Shown here one piece after another: positions 22,622 to 36,340 of a stretch of 64,000 nt of DNA. Positions within the stretch are counted from its first letter, which is position 1. Every line of letters begins with the position of its first letter. The stretch lies in NCBI GenBank assembly GCA_035235625.1, contig CP141146.1, forward strand, positions 1,854,501-1,918,500, read 5' to 3'. The position numbers and the translations under genes are program-made. This DNA comes from Saururus chinensis. Taxonomy: Eukaryota > Streptophyta > Magnoliopsida > Piperales > Saururaceae. Below the pieces are notes generated by a model. That model saw only the letters and a list, made by a program, of their open reading frames with translations. It was not told the DNA's origin and searched no databases.

Positions 22622-24499
22622 GCCATGGGCCACCTTGGGCTAGCCATGGCTCCGCCTTGGGCTGGCGATAGTGAGAGGTTGTCCCTCCCGGCCTTAGTGG
22701 CCACCCCTCCACTGCCTCTTTTCTCCTTATCTGCCCTTTTTTTTGCCCCCTCTGTTTCATTTTATTCCACTGCCGACCGCCTACAATTTTGCCATGGGCC
22801 GGCGACGATGATGGGCCACCCCTTTCAACCTCACTCCCCACTCCTCTCCTCTCATCTACTCCCCTATTTTTCTTCCTGAGTGTTTTGACCCCACAATAGC
22901 CGCCAGCAGTGAGCCACGGTCGACCGAACCTTTGTTCGACCAGCCACAAGCTGGGGACAGCAAGGTGGCCACCTTGGCTAGCTTCACCAAATCAAGCGGC
23001 CCTTTTTTTCCCTTTGGTCAGCCCTTGTTTTTAGTGTATGTCCATTATGGACGTTGTGAGTACCGTTACCAGCCGGATGCCGAGCCTGGCCAAGTGGACC
23101 TTCATCTGGCTCCACCTAGGCCCAATGACGCAAGTGGGCCACCTCTCTGGGTTGGAACCAGATCTGCATCTCTCGCTCGGGTGCTATATTTGGCCCAAAA
23201 AATAGGGTCTTTGCTCCTCACTGTGTTGTGTGTCCGGTGTGTCACCACTTCCGTCACCTCTTGACGGAGATAGCTCCTCCTAGCTGTTAGGGCCTCAACG
23301 GAGCTAGCAAGAGCTGCCAGTAACCCTTGCTCCTCCCTGTGTTCCTTGGCCCTCTATGTTTTCTGGCCATTTTATGTCTTGGGCCACTTTGCGTTGTTGG
23401 ATGCCGATCACCCTCTAGACCATTGTACTTTGGCGGGTCTCAGCCTGGAGATGGTTGTCCACCCTTAGAGTGATACCTCCCCTCTTCCTTTGACATGAGC
23501 CAGGCTCCCCCTTTGCCCATTTATGTGTCTGACCATGCTATAGAGAGCGCCATGTGTTGCCCTTTTACCGTCCTACCCCCGCTAGATGTCGATTGGCCTG
23601 TAGTTGGCCTACCTCAGCATGATAATGGAAAAGGCCATCTTGTTAGTCACTACCCATGGGCATGGCCCTACCGCCCCTTCTGAGCCTTGGGCTGCCTCCA
23701 TTTAGCCATCTCCCAACCCCTTTGGGCCATGTGTGTATATAGTTGCACTTGTGATTTAGGGTTTAGGCGCCGCATTTGCGCCGCCTAACCATCGAATGAC
23801 TCTGTCACTAAATGGAGTTGGCACCAGAGCCATTAGCACCTCTCCTCTATCCTTGAGCATCACCCCACGCCCTCCGCCCTTATGTGGACCCTTGTAAATG
23901 TGAAATCAACGTCGTTGGGTGCTGTCCATGGCCAATTTCATTGTCTTGAGGTCGGCCAAGTATTTCTCAACTATTGGTCAACCTTCAATTAGTACACCCT
24001 CAAATTCCGGTTGTACTTGCCACTTGTTGGCATGACCTTTCTCCCGGCCACCCGTAGTGTGACACCGTGGATTGTGGATTTTTTCGCATTGACTTCTGAC
24101 GCCTCATTTGGCCGTAATTGCTTCTGGCGCTTTCTAAAAGCTGGGGACAACAACTCTCTCGGCTAGGAAATGCTTTTGGCCACCAACTCCGTCACCACCA
24201 CCGACGTTGCCACCTTTGTGTGCTTGCCATCAAACATCATGATTTCGAGGTAGGGGAGCTTTGAACTCATAATTTCATGATAGCATGCTTTGAATGAGTA
24301 GTAGCATGCTATGATTGCATGATGTGCATGTAAGCATGATTATATGGTATGTTTAGATACATATGGCATGCATATGAACTATAAGTATGGTTGATGTTTG
24401 TGGAATACGTGTGCTAAGTATAGTTGATGTATATGGAATATATATGTGCTAGTTATGACTAGCGAGTCTGTTAGTAAGTTACATATCTGGACTGTGTGT
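22622..24499. other. GC-rich non-coding stretch, probable retroelement debris
   Basis: From 22622 to about 24240 the DNA is GC-rich and unlike its AT-rich surroundings, with many TGGGCC/GGGCCA motifs; the open frames (e.g. 22625-22879, 22932-23264) match no family I know. TGGCACCAGAGCC near 23819 is two changes from the initiator-Met primer-binding site TGGTATCAGAGC, hinting at an old retrotransposon, but no LTR end is clear next to it. From 24240 the sequence is AT-rich with ATGCATG-type words and a TG microsatellite ending at 24504. Confidence 0.4.
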
Positions 24500-24504
24500 G
24501 TGTG

Positions 24505-25926
24505 TGATAAGTATGAAATCTATAACTATTTTATATGCCTTTTTACCTTATTTGCTAGTATAGATTAGGTTAATTTAGTGTTATTTATAGTTTATTTAGA
24601 TTAAGATAGATATTAGTATTTTAGTTTAATTATTAATGATTTTGTAGTTATTAGTAGTTTAGATGTGTATTTAAACAAAGTTGGAATTTTAATTATATTC
24701 TACATGTCTAAAATATGGTATTTTATGTTTTGTAGGTAAAGTGCACTTATCGAAGTACTTGGACGATGTTTGAAATGCTTGAAAATAGTCTTCACATGCT
24801 TTAAAGTGATTTGGACAACTTTTCAGAGTTATAAACAAGTTAGAAATTAATATGGACACGAAGGAAAGCTTAATGAACAGAATATGAACAGTCCGGGAAA
24901 ACAGAAACACTGTAGCCGATCGATCGAGGTCACTTACCGATCGATCGGGATAACGTGAATTCAGATGAAAATATAGTGTAGCCGATCGATCGGTCATGCA
25001 GGGCGATCGATCGGCATAACGTGCAGTTTCCTTGTTTGACCCAAATTTCAATCCTTTTCATATTGGACTTCTTCCTACGGATCTTATGCCTATAAAAAGA
25101 CACATATTTGGCTTAAAATTGGGGGATTCCAGTAGATTTTAGGAAGAGAAAAAGGAAGAAGAAGATGGAAGAGAATTCAAAGCTTCTAATGGAGATTCAA
25201 GTGCTTTCTTCTACAATGGAAGGCTAGACTATTCTTTTACTTAGGAGTTGATGAAGCTATAGATAAGTTTCAGTTTCTTTTCTTTTTAATTTAGACCTCA
25301 GTTGTGAATGATGACAATTGTACGATATGGATTTCCTTTTTAATGGAAGAGCTTTTCATGTTTATTCAAGTCTATGTTGATTTATTGTCTTGTAGATGAT
25401 AAATTGATATGGTTTTGATAATTGCATCGATTCTAATTTCTGTGATTTAGATGAGATGGTCATACAATAGTTTTAATGTTTAGTTAATTGATGGCTTGGA
25501 TGAGTTATACTAAGATTAGACGGGTCATGCCTATAGCTAGTTTAGTGTAGATGATTCGTGCTATTGTCAAAGATAGTTCATGCCATGGAAGTTAATTAAT
25601 GATTCTTTTTGAAGTAATTCTAGCTTGTAGCTGAGAATACTTGTTCATGTTCACACTAGATTTAGATTAAAAGTTAAGGAATTGTTATGGTTCTATAGTG
25701 GATTCAATTTCCTAAGTAAATTCTATCAAATTAATCTCTTACTTTTAAACTAGTTGATTTCTTTCTTTTGCTTAATTTAAGTTTAAGTTTGTTTTAGTTT
25801 TTAATCAGCAAATTCCTTTTTAGATTTAGTGATAATCCATCCGTCCCTGAGGTTCGACAACCCTTAAATACTTATCCTAGTACAATTACCTTGTACACTT
25901 GCAAAGGGTTTAATTATAAACGATCA
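24505..25926 (+). mobile_element. Solo LTR (LTR-G, about 1.4 kb)
   Basis: Begins TGATAAGTATG and ends ACGATCA, so the outer four bases are TGAT...ATCA. Both sides carry GTGTG (24500-24504 and 25927-25931). The left copy lies in a TG microsatellite, so part of the match could be chance, but the right flank is not repetitive. Near the 3' end are CCGTCCCTGAGGTTCGACAA and TGTACACTTGCA, phrases typical of the LTR ends of Athila/Tat-like plant Ty3 elements. It contains four GATCGATCGG-type boxes at 24914-25015. No internal coding region adjoins it. Confidence 0.75.
24914..25015. repeat. Palindromic box cassette in LTR-G
   Basis: Four CGATCGATCG boxes in two pairs: GCCGATCGATCG ... CCGATCGATCGGG and GCCGATCGATCGG ... 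GCGATCGATCGGC, each pair about 20 bp apart and preceded by GTGTAGCC or CTGTAGCC. The same architecture occurs in the otherwise different LTRs A and D. Confidence 0.9.
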
Positions 25927-27204
25927 GTGTGGGCAAAAGTATGGGCAATGAATTGTAAGAGGTGATAGAGGGTTTGGTATAGAGTTAGTTGTGGATATGA
26001 ATTTTTAAGTGTATGATAAAAGACGACAGACATAAGTTTGACAGGCGAGGAGTGGAGCGGATTAGTTTGGTTTGGAGCGTACGTCAGGGGTTCGGTAAGT
26101 AAGAAGACTTAGTGTAAGGACCCTCATCTTTAAACCGGGTTTTGATTTTCTTTAATTATGGGTTACCGTGAGATTAACGCGTTTTCTGATCTTATTCGGT
26201 GATTTCGTAAAATAAATAGTGTTTGTGATAGTTTTAACCAAAATTAACTTCAATATTAGTGGTTTTAAGTGATTTTAAACCAAATGTGAATTTTTGAGAT
26301 TTTTCAGAATTTTCACTATTTTCCCAAAAATTAGGGTTTTGGCGGGACCCCTGTGAGCCCCACCGTTGCAAATTTTATTTTTGGGTCAAATGAACCTAGA
26401 CATATACTTAAGGTCACACAAAAAAATTTTAGAATTTTATTAGGCTTAAATTTGTAAAATACCCACTTTTAGCCTACTTTTCATATTTACACCCCAAAAC
26501 TTATCTATGCATACCCCAACCCTTACTATAAAAGGGCAAACCTGAGCCATTTCTATTTTTGGGAATAGGCTAAGGAAGGAGGCCTGGCCTAATCCCCACT
26601 TAAGCCCGAATTAAAAGCAAATTAAGGTAAGCTTACTCTAATTAAGCACTAATCCATGACTTTCTTCTTAATTTCTTCCAAATCTACTATTTTCCCCTTG
26701 ATTCAATTCATTTTTTACCATCAAAAGCTACTGATTTGTGTTTTACTACAAACCCTAACATTCAAAATTCGATTTTTACTACCAACAAGCCCTAGATCTA
26801 AGATTTAATTAGGGATTTCTTAGGTAAATCGATTTCTATTAGAGTTTAATTCAAACTCATTGTGTTTTCAAGGATTTCAAGAAGGGTGACTCTTCAATCC
26901 GAGCTTAATCAAGTGCTGAGGTAATGGGTCTTTGAAATTTCTGTTTATCCATGGTAAAATTCTTCATTATTGGCTTATTTCAAAATGGTTTGCTTGATTT
27001 AGTGTGTTAATGGTAAGATTAGAAAATGGAATTATTTAATCCCGATTTCTTAGGGTTTTGCATTATTATGGTTTGGTTTGATGTTCTGGAAGTCAAGGAG
27101 GACTTTTGATGATGATTAGGGTGTTAGATGTGGATTTGAAGTGTTATCTATGGTGTTTCGGTTTGGATTTGCGAAAGGAAGAAGATGACTGTTCTGCCGT
27201 GTTG

Positions 27205-27302
27205 GCGATCGATCGGCCTTGTAGGGCGATCAATCGGCTGAACTATAAATTTCAAATTTTTGCGTGTAACCGATCGAACGGCCTGAAGGGCGATCGATCG
27301 GC
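27205..27302. repeat. Palindromic box cassette in LTR A (GATCGATC type)
   Basis: Boxes GGCGATCGATCGGCC, GGCGATCAATCGGC, ACCGATCGAACGGCC and GGCGATCGATCGGCT arranged as two pairs separated by GGCCTTGTA or GGCCTGAA. This is nearly identical to the cassette in LTR D. Confidence 0.9.
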
Positions 27303-28555
27303 TACACAGGAAATTGTATGCTGTGCATATGATGTCTATTTTGATAATTTCACTTTAACTTGCCAATTTTATATGAATGTGGAGTGTTTTAAGCTATGTT
27401 AGGCTACTAGAGATGCATGCTATTAAGTTTATGGAGTTGAGATATATGCTTAGAGATGGTGGAATGACTTATGTTTTGTGGCGTGATGTTGGAATCGTTA
27501 TCTTGAAATTATGAATGGTTGTTTCCCTTTGGTTAAGCATACTTTCAGTAGGACTACAACCTATTGTTGGACTGATTTGTCATGATAGATTGTGGTTAGT
27601 GGTGTGTGGATGTTGGTGAATGCCATGACTCAATGATGAAATGAGTGATGTTATATGTGTTTAGCCTTTGTGGTTGAGTTTTGAATTAGATGTGATTTCA
27701 ACGATTCTTCTTCTATGATTTCCGCTGGAATTCATGTTTGGATAGAAATTCACATGTGTAGTGTGGTAGTGAGTTGATTTTCAAGCATGTTGATATGCAT
27801 TATATGAAATGCTTCTACTAGATACACACACACATGGGGGGTTAAATGATGATGTTGAAGCTTGACATTGTGAGTGGGAATGATGCATTAGGGGCTGATG
27901 AGAGCACTTATTATGGATTAGGATTCATGTATGCCTTGCCCACGCATGTACCATGTTGCATGCATCATGAAAGGATTTCCAATTGAGGCTTCATCGTGAT
28001 TAATCGAATTTGACCGATTAGATGCAATGTGATGAAATTGTGTGCCGGGTTTATCGGTCGTGGATTAATCACAAGTTGATTGGTCCGAAAGGACATATTT
28101 TGATTTGAAGTTCCTGTGTGGAACGATTTGAAGTTCCTGTGTGGAACGAGTGCACTCCCCGGGTTGAGTCTAATTAAATGGAATGATGTGGGGACAAGTT
28201 GTGTACTTGTCTTGCGGATTGTGAGAATGTTATTATGTGTGTCATCTGGACCCTGAGAATCCAGTGTGGTATGCCGTGTGCACCCCGCTACCACGTGTTC
28301 TAGGGTTCTCTGTGTGAGAACTCGGGCTCTTTCCTCCGCAGGAGATGTCCCTGGGCGAACACCCCTGCTCTAGATTCTCTATGTGAGAATGGGACATCCT
28401 TGGCCAGGATCGTCCAGGGCGAGCAGTATTAGGGATTGACAACCCCAATCTTTCTTAAATTCTTGTGTAGAATTTTGGACCATGACACGCCTTCGTGGCC
28501 TTGTCTATGCTCCCGTCTGTGTGACATTAATGTGTGATCACTCCTTGATGGAGGT

Positions 28556-28928
28556 TGATGTTGATGTTATGCATGTGGAATATGTATGTTAGAGATACAT
28601 CCATGCAGGTTGATGTTATGCATGTGGAATATGTATGTTAGAGATACATCCATGCAGGTTGATGTTATGCATGTGGAATATGTATGTTAGAGATACATCC
28701 ATGCAGGTTGATGTTATGCATGTTGGAATATGTATGTTAGAGATACATCCATTCAGGTTGATGTTGATGTTATGCATGTGGAATATGTATGTTAGAGATA
28801 CATCCATGCAGGTTGATGTTGATGTTATGCATGTTGGAATATGTATGTTAGAGATACATCCATGCAGGTTGATGTTGATGTTATGCATGTGGAATATGTA
28901 TGTTAGAGATACATCCATGCAGGTTGAT
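28556..28928. repeat. Minisatellite in LTR A, seven units of 50-57 bp
   Basis: Each unit contains GGAATATGTATGTTAGAGAT then ACATCCATGCAGG, separated by GTTGATGTTATGCATGT or the longer version with an extra GATGTT. ATGTAT and ATACAT form an inverted pair inside every unit. Both strands happen to read open over the array, so apparent peptides here are not genes. Confidence 0.95.
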
Positions 28929-31014
28929 TATGCACTATGATGCAGTGTTAGGTGATATGTATGTGTGATCAAAAAATGATGCACCATGTAATTCGTTGAT
29001 TTGAATGATTATATCGATATGCTATCGTATTTTTTGATGTTTTTAGTTATATTAAAACCATTGCTGAGTTTGTTAAACTCACCCCTCTTTGGTGTTTTAA
29101 TTTGGGGCTGCGTGGTGCGACACGCAGACGGATAGGATCTCCTCTTCGAGGAAAGGTCGGAGGTGGCTTGGATATGATCATGGAGATCGTTGTGTGACTT
29201 ACCTTCTTTTGTTTCATGCTTTATGTCAGAACCTTTGTGTAGGGTTCTTGTATTGGATTTATGTCATATTTTACAGTTGTGATGCTTATGACTTATTCTG
29301 AGCGGGTGTGGGCTTTACTTAACTAAGCTTGTGGGTTTGAGATTGTTGTTTACTTTGTGATAAGTAACCCCTTTTCTTTCCCTTTTATTTACTCTTGCTC
29401 AAAGGATTGTGCGCACTCCGTGTTTCTGTTAATCGCCCGTGGTTAGGGTTAAGTCTTCCGCTATAATCGTTTCTCAATCTTCACTTAGTCACCCCTGCGC
29501 GCTTGACCGGCCCCTGGACCGGGTTCGGCTCGGGTCAAGCATCGCCGGGGCGTGACACTTAGGCTTGGAGCCTTACGAGGGTTTATTAGACAGTAAGAGT
29601 GTGCATAATTGTACAAACATAACATACAAATTATGAAGTGAAAAGTAAGCATAATAAGTGAGGTATTAAGTAAGTGGGTGATGATGGGGATTTGCTATGA
29701 GGAGCTCAGTTCGATGATGCTGAGTAAGTTATTTTGGTCGTAAGGTGGATGGTGGAGATTTTATAAATAAGTAAGGATTTGTGTACGTTGAGGTATGTTG
29801 TGACTTGGATGGGTTAAGTGAAGTCTACTGCCCTTGTTGGCCCTAGAGAGTGGGCATTTGTGCGCTCAGTTAAGTAGTATAATGGATTTGTTCTTACCTG
29901 TTTGATCCTGTGCCCCATGAGCATAGGTGTAAGGACTCTCATCTCTAAATTAGTATTGGTTTTCTTTAATTATTGATTATTGTGAGATTGACGCATTTTC
30001 TGATTTAATCGGTGATTTCGTGATTAAATAGTGTTTATGATGGTTTTAACCAAAATCAACTCTAAGATTAGTGATTTTAAAACAAATATAAATTTTTGGG
30101 ATTTTTTTAAATTTTTACTATTTTTCCAAAAATTAGGGTTTTGGCGGGACCCTTGTGGCCCCACCGTTGAAATTTTGGTTTTTGGGTCAAATGAACCTAG
30201 AAATCTACCTAAGGTTATACAAAAATTTTTAGAATCTGCCTAGACCTAATTAGTGCTTAAATTCATAAAATACTCATTTTTAGCCTACTTTTCCTATTTA
30301 CACCCCATAACTTACCCATGTATACCCCAACCCTTATTATAAAAGGGCAGACCTGAGCCATTTTCATTTTTGGGAATAGGCTAAGGAGGGAGGTCTGGCC
30401 TAATCCCCAATTAGGCCCCAATTAGAAGCGGTTTAAGGTAAACTTACTCTAATTAAGCACTAAACCCTACTTTCTTCTTAAGCTCTTCCAAATCTACCAT
30501 TTTCCCCTCGTTTCAATTCGTTTTTGGACATCAAAAACTACTGATTTGTGTTTTACTACAAACCCTAACCTTCAAAATTCAATTTTTACTATCAACAAGC
30601 CCTAGATCTAAGATTTAATTAGGAATTTCTTGGGTAAATCGATTTCTATTGGAATTTAATTCAAACTCAATGTGTTTTCAAGGATTTCAAGAAGGGTGAC
30701 TCTCCAATCCGAGCTTAATCAAGTGCTGAGGTAATGAGTCTTCAAATTTTCTATTTATCCATGGTAAAACTCTAATTTTTGGCTTATTTCGTATGGAGTT
30801 GCTTGATTTGGTGTGTTAATGGTAAGATTAGAAAATAAAATTATTTAATCCCGATTTCTTAGGGCTTTGCATTATTATGATATGGTTTGACATTCTGGAA
30901 GTCAAGAAGGACTTTTGATGATGATTAGGGTGTTAGATGTGGATTTGAAGTGTTATCAATGATGTCTCGGTTTGAATTTGCGAAAGGAAGAAGATAGACT
31001 GTTCTGCCTTGTTG

Positions 31015-31174
31015 GCGTTCGAACGGCCTTCTGCGTGTTCGAACGGCAACGCTGTCGGATCGGCAATTTTCCAGTTCAACCAATTGAATGGCCTGCTTGG
31101 CATTCGAACGACCGAACTATGAATTTTAAATTTCTCCGTTTAGCCTATCGAACGGCCTGAGGGGCATTCGAACA
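31015..31174. repeat. Palindromic box cassette in LTR B (GTTCGAAC type)
   Basis: Boxes GGCGTTCGAACGGCC, GTGTTCGAACGGC, GGCATTCGAACGACC, CTATCGAACGGCC and GGCATTCGAACAGC sit where LTR A has GATCGATC boxes. The spacer words GGCCTG and GGGC between pair members are conserved. Confidence 0.88.
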
Positions 31175-32404
31175 GCTACACAGCAGAATTGTGTGCTAAT
31201 GCATGATGTTTATTTTGGTAATTCCACTTTTTACCAATTTTATATGAATATGGAGTGTTTTGAGCTATATTATGCTACTGAAAAAAATGAATGCTATTGA
31301 GGTCATGAAGTTGAGATATATGATTAGAGAATTGTGGAATGACTTATGTTTTGTGACATGATGTTGAAATTGTTATCTTGAAATTGTGAATGGTTGAGTT
31401 CCTATAGTTAAACATATTTTCAGTAGGACTATAACCTATTATTGGACTGATTTGTCATGGTTGAGTGTGGTTAATTGGTGTGTGGATGTTGGTAAATGTC
31501 ATGACTCAAGGATGAAATAAATGATCTTATATGTGTTTAGCCTTTGTGGTTGAGTTTTGAATTGAGATACTATTTCAACGATTTTTCTTCTATGATTTCC
31601 GCTGGAATTCATGTTTAGATGAAAATTCACATGTGTAGTGTAGTAGTAAGTTAATTTCAAGCATGTTGAAATGCATTTAGTGAAGTACTTCTACTAGTTA
31701 CACACACACGTGGGGGTTAAACGATAATGTTGAAGCTTGATATTGTGATTATGAATGATGCATTAGGGGCTGATGAGAGCACTTATCATGGATTAGGATT
31801 CATGTATGCCTTGCCCACGTATGTACCATGCTGCATGTATCATGAAAATGGATTTCCAATTGAGGATTCATCGAGGTTAATCGAATTTGACCGATTGGAT
31901 GTAATGTGGTGAAATTGTGTGCCGGATTAATCGGTCGTGGATTAATCGAAAGTTGATTGGTCCGAAAGGACATGTTTTGATTTGAGTTCCTGTGTGGAAC
32001 GAGTGCACTCCCCGGGTTGAGTCTAATTAAATGGAATTATGTGGGGACGAGTTGTGTACTTGTCTTGCGGATTGTGAGAATGTTATTATGAGTGTCATCT
32101 GACCCTGAGAATCCCAGTGTGGTATGCCGTGTACACCGCTACCACGTGTTCTAGGGTTCAATGTGTGAGAACTCGGGCTCTTCCCTCCGCAAGAGATGTC
32201 CTTGGGTGAACACCCCTACTCTAGATTCTCTGTGTGAGAATGGGACATCCTTGGCCAGGATTATCCAGGGCGAGTAGCTTTAGGGATTAACAACCCCGAT
32301 CTTTCTTTAATTCTTGTGTAGAATTTTGGATCATGACATGCCTTCATGGCCTTATCTATGTTCCATCTATGTGACACCAAATTTGTAATTACTCCTTGAT
32401 GGAG

Positions 32405-32755
32405 ATTGTTATGATATGATGCATGTGGGAATATGTATGTTAGAGATACATCCATGAAGGTTGATTTTGATATGATGCATGTGGGAATATGTATGTTAGA
32501 GATACATCCATGCAGGTTGATGTTATGCATGTGGGAATATGTATGTTAGAGATACATCCATGCAGGTTGATTATGATTTAATGCATGTGGGAATATGTAT
32601 GTTAGAGATACATCCATGCAAGTTGATTTTGCTGTGATGCATGTGGGAATATGTATGTTAGAGATACATCCATGCAGGTTGATTATGATTTAATGCATGT
32701 GGGAATATGTATGTTAGAGATACATCCATGCAGGTTGATTTTGATGTAATAAGAT
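32405..32755. repeat. Minisatellite in LTR B, six units
   Basis: Units of about 50-57 bp with the same core as in LTR A (GTATGTTAGAGATACATCC) but a distinct spacer ending ATGCATGTGGG; a seventh, decayed unit follows. Confidence 0.93.
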
Positions 32756-35700
32756 CATTCATGTAGGGTGGTTATGATGGAATGAAATTATGTGGATTAA
32801 GCACTATAATGCAGTGTTAGGTGATGTGTATGTGTGATCAAAAAATGATGTACCATGTAAATCTTTGATTTGAATGATCTTATTACTATGCTATCGTATT
32901 TTCGACATTGATAGTGATGTTAAAACCATTGTTGAGTTTGTTAAACTCACCCCTCTTTTTTGTGTTTTGATTTGGGGCTGCGTGGTGTGACACGCAGAAG
33001 GACAGGATCTCCTCTTTGAGGAAAGGTCGGAGATGGCTTGGATGTGATCATGGAGATCGTTGTGTGACTTATCTTCTTTGGTTTCATGCTTTATGTTAGA
33101 ACCTTTGTGTAGGGTTCTTTGTTTTGGATTTATGTCACATTTTACAGTTGTGATGCTTATGACTTATTTTGAGCCGGTGTGGGCTTTAGTTAACTAAGCA
33201 TGTGGGTTTGAGATTAGTTATTTACTTTGTGATAAGCAACACTCTTTTTTTCCTTCTTATTTACTCTTGCTCAAAGGATTGTGCATACTCCGTAATTTTG
33301 TTAATCGCCCGTGGTTAGGGTTAAGTCTTCCACTAGATTGTTTCTCAATTTTTCCTTCGTCGCCCCTGCACGCTTGACCAGCCCCTGGACCGGGTTCGGC
33401 TCGGGTCGGGCATCGCCTGGGGGTGACAATAGGTGTTGTCACGGCCCAGATTTTTAAAAGTATTTTTAAATAGCATGAAGCAAATTTTTTTTTTAAAATA
33501 CAAAACAAACTCTTCGATTAAATATCCAAGTCATGATAATTGTGGTTTACAAATACGAATATCAAAGCATATGATATTATTTAACATCTGAAAATTCATA
33601 AAAACCAGCTCATCCATCTAAGTAAAAGTTTGTCCCCCATATGAAAATAAATAACAAGTTGACTCTCACGCTAAAGGTACACTAACGTACCGGAGTTACA
33701 GAAACGTAAAAACCTCTTGTGCACGCTTGCCTTGGTCTCACTTATCGTTGCCTGGAGGATCTGCAACAAAGCAAACCAAACAATAACCACAACCACAACC
33801 ACAACCACAACCACAATGGAGCATCTCCGCCTACAGGAGAAGAGCTTCCAAAGGACAAAAAGTTCTATTAATATTTATTGGATCGTGCCAACATCACCCA
33901 ATGTTAGTTGCCTACGTACGCATTAGACAACATCTCCAATGTTTCCAACAAGATTGGATCCAGACGTAGTTCTGCCTAGAAACTACTCTATCCTATGAAG
34001 CATAACATCACACATGCAATGCTTAGATATTTTCAACCTACATTTTAGTAAGTCCTTTAGCCGTTCCACTTGTCTAATTAACAAGCAATATCAAACCATG
34101 TTATTAATTATCTCACAACTCTTGTTTGACAATTAATACTACCAAATCTGTAACTCAGAGATAACTCGCCCCTTGAGAAATCTATAAACAAAGGACTCCA
34201 GCCTTGGAGTAGACTGCTTAACAGCAGCTTGACCCAAATCCCTAGGGCTCTCAATAGCCTGCCACGAATCTGGAGAAGAAGATCCCAACTGTGCTCATGG
34301 ACACAAAATGGCGAGAAGCACAAGCCTTCCATGATGCTCATACAACTTCACTTTTTGTATGTACTAAATAGTCTTGGGAAGACCTACGGGAGACCCGCGG
34401 TAAAGACCCTCTTGTCAATTCCCAAATTGTCATGGCGATGAAGAAGCATATTGCAATCTCCACCTTCCCAACACTGGGAGAAAATGTCTTATAAGACATT
34501 ACTAATGTATCAATAGAAGCCTCAAGTCCTTATGACCATTGACTCCCCGAAACATCTAAAACTTAGACTAGATTATTTTCATCCAGTCATGTAACTACTC
34601 AACCATGTGGGTCCTCTTTACCTTGTAAATTGGCCCACTAAATAGCTCATCCACTGAGCTATAACTCAGAGAACATCCCAAAATCACCCTCGGTTCATTA
34701 ACCAAGGTCAAAATCTATGTCAGGGCCCCGTTCACTCCATGAACTGGTCCCAACCCTAAAGAGGGTATTTTAGTCATTATCTTGATTAGATGTTCTCCCC
34801 TCAAACCAACAGCAACCCATGTCTCTTGATTAATCTTCATTAATCTTAAGTTACTAATATAAATCAATGCATTAATATCAAAAGCATGCATCAACATAAA
34901 TAATCATGCAATCATACAAATGCATAAATAATAAACAGGGGCCCATTGCATTCATTTGTAGGGCCAGTGCTTAGAGAATTCAAGCCCGATATGTAAATTA
35001 ACATATTCCACGAGTGACGTATATAATGCCCTAGTGGATTTCTATGCTGTGTTACAGACACGTGCAATACACTGCCCTAAACCTTGAGAATTAGGGTTTT
35101 CCATTGGTTTCCCGTGACACTGTGACCTGTCAAGGTCTTCGTGTCACCTACTGGTCACACCCCTTCCTTTTGAAGTCATTTAACATCACTATAGCATACC
35201 CTAACACTTGATAGTCAGGTTATTTGTTTCTGCAAAACAGAACATACTGCCCCCTAAGGGCATTAGGGTAATTCTACCACTTGGAGTATGCTACCCTCCC
35301 TTAGGTCCTTAGGCCATCTCACTACCTTTTTTTATTTTAAGTTATTAACCTCATAGAAGGCTCCACTCTCAAACTGACTCGCACTTCCATTCACATGAAT
35401 GTGGCGGCTCCGCTCAAAGGGTATTTTTATCATTTGGTTTAAGGCCTTAATGACATCCAATGGGTCTAAAATTAAAACCAAGGGTACTACTAGCCTTCAT
35501 GGACTCTGTGTAATTTTCTTGGGGTGTAACGCGGTCATGAACCCCTTGAACCAACCCAGGTTTGCTTAATGGTTTACTATTAACCCTAAGGGCAAAAGTC
35601 AATTATCCACTCACTGGGATTTTTCCTCATTTATTGGTTTGACATATAATTAGGTTACTCATTAAACTCTCCCTGAGAATTTTCCCAAGTTTTAAACCAA

Positions 35701-35936
35701 CTCATAGGCCCCTGAACCGGAGCCCCGAAGTCGGGTAAATGGTTTTCACACGATGATTTAACTACCAAGGGTAAAAAGGTCATTTTATAGTCCCTAAGAT
35801 TTGTCCTGGGCATGAAACTTTGTCATAATACTCCAACACCTCTTGTGGTTCTTAAGTATTTTTCTAGAATATTTTTGACACTTTTACTCCCCTGAACCGG
35901 ACCCGATTCGATCCCCCTTTTCTTTCTCTCTTTTTT

Positions 35937-36340
35937 TTAAACCAACCCGGACCGGGTCGGTTTGGGTCGACGACCCGTAACACGGTTCATCTTCCCCGCG
36001 TCCGGCCAGAGGCATATTTGCCTCTGGCGGCGCCGCCGCTTGTCGCCACGGCCAGGAGGCGAGCTAGGGTCCATGGGATCGCCGCTAGGCGGCGATCGCA
36101 ATGGGCCAAGCCCCCTCCGCCGCCCCGTGGCCGGCAAGGGCCAAAGTCGCCGTCTTTTTTTTAAAAAAAAACCAAACTGTTTGGCGCGGCGGCCAGCCGC
36201 CACGGCCGGGAAACGTCCCGAAACAGACCAAATTGCTGGGATCGGGCGATTCCGAAGGCTCAGACTTGCCGCTTGTCCCCAGCCGTCTCCGCCCTACCGA
36301 GAGCCAAAATCTTTGTCCCTTTCCCTTTTTTTTTACTGTG
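35937..36340. other. GC-rich segment within LTR E
   Basis: Between 35937 and 36320 the LTR is GC-rich, with direct and inverted GGCGGC/GCCGCC words and an A/T homopolymer pair near 36155. Frames are open on both strands because AT-rich stop codons are rare here; no protein motif is recognisable. Confidence 0.5.

Larger units (their letters stand above)
26108..29562 (+). mobile_element. Solo LTR A (3445 bp) with target duplication CTTAG
   Basis: The LTR proper is 26113-29557, beginning TGTAAGGACCC and ending GGGGCGTGACA. Exact CTTAG copies at 26108-26112 and 29558-29562 show a single insertion followed by loss of the interior through LTR recombination. TATAAAAG at 26528, 415 bp from the start, marks the LTR promoter. 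Further inside are palindromic boxes (27205-27302), a seven-copy minisatellite (28556-28928) and the hairpin GAGTTTGTTAAACTC (29066-29080). The family cannot be assigned without an internal region; LTR length and termini would fit a long-LTR Ty3 lineage such as Del/Tekay. Confidence 0.93.
29933..33433 (+). mobile_element. Solo LTR B (3491 bp) with target duplication ATAGG
   Basis: The LTR is 29938-33428, same family as A, beginning TGTAAGGACTC and ending GGGGTGACA. ATAGG flanks it at 29933-29937 and 33429-33433. TATAAAAG is at 30338-30345. Its palindromic boxes are of the GTTCGAAC type (31015-31174) and its minisatellite has six clear units (32405-32755). It lies about 375 bp downstream of LTR A in the same older host repeat. 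Confidence 0.93.

Noticed and set aside
23818-23832. Primer-binding-site-like TGGCACCAGAGCC
   Set aside because: Two mismatches to the initiator-Met site and no LTR end beside it; kept only as a hint of old retroelement sequence.
28556-28940. Regular repeats with internal palindromes, resembling a CRISPR array at first sight
   Set aside because: The genome is a plant, units are contiguous without unique spacers, and the array sits at the same place in four copies of one LTR family.
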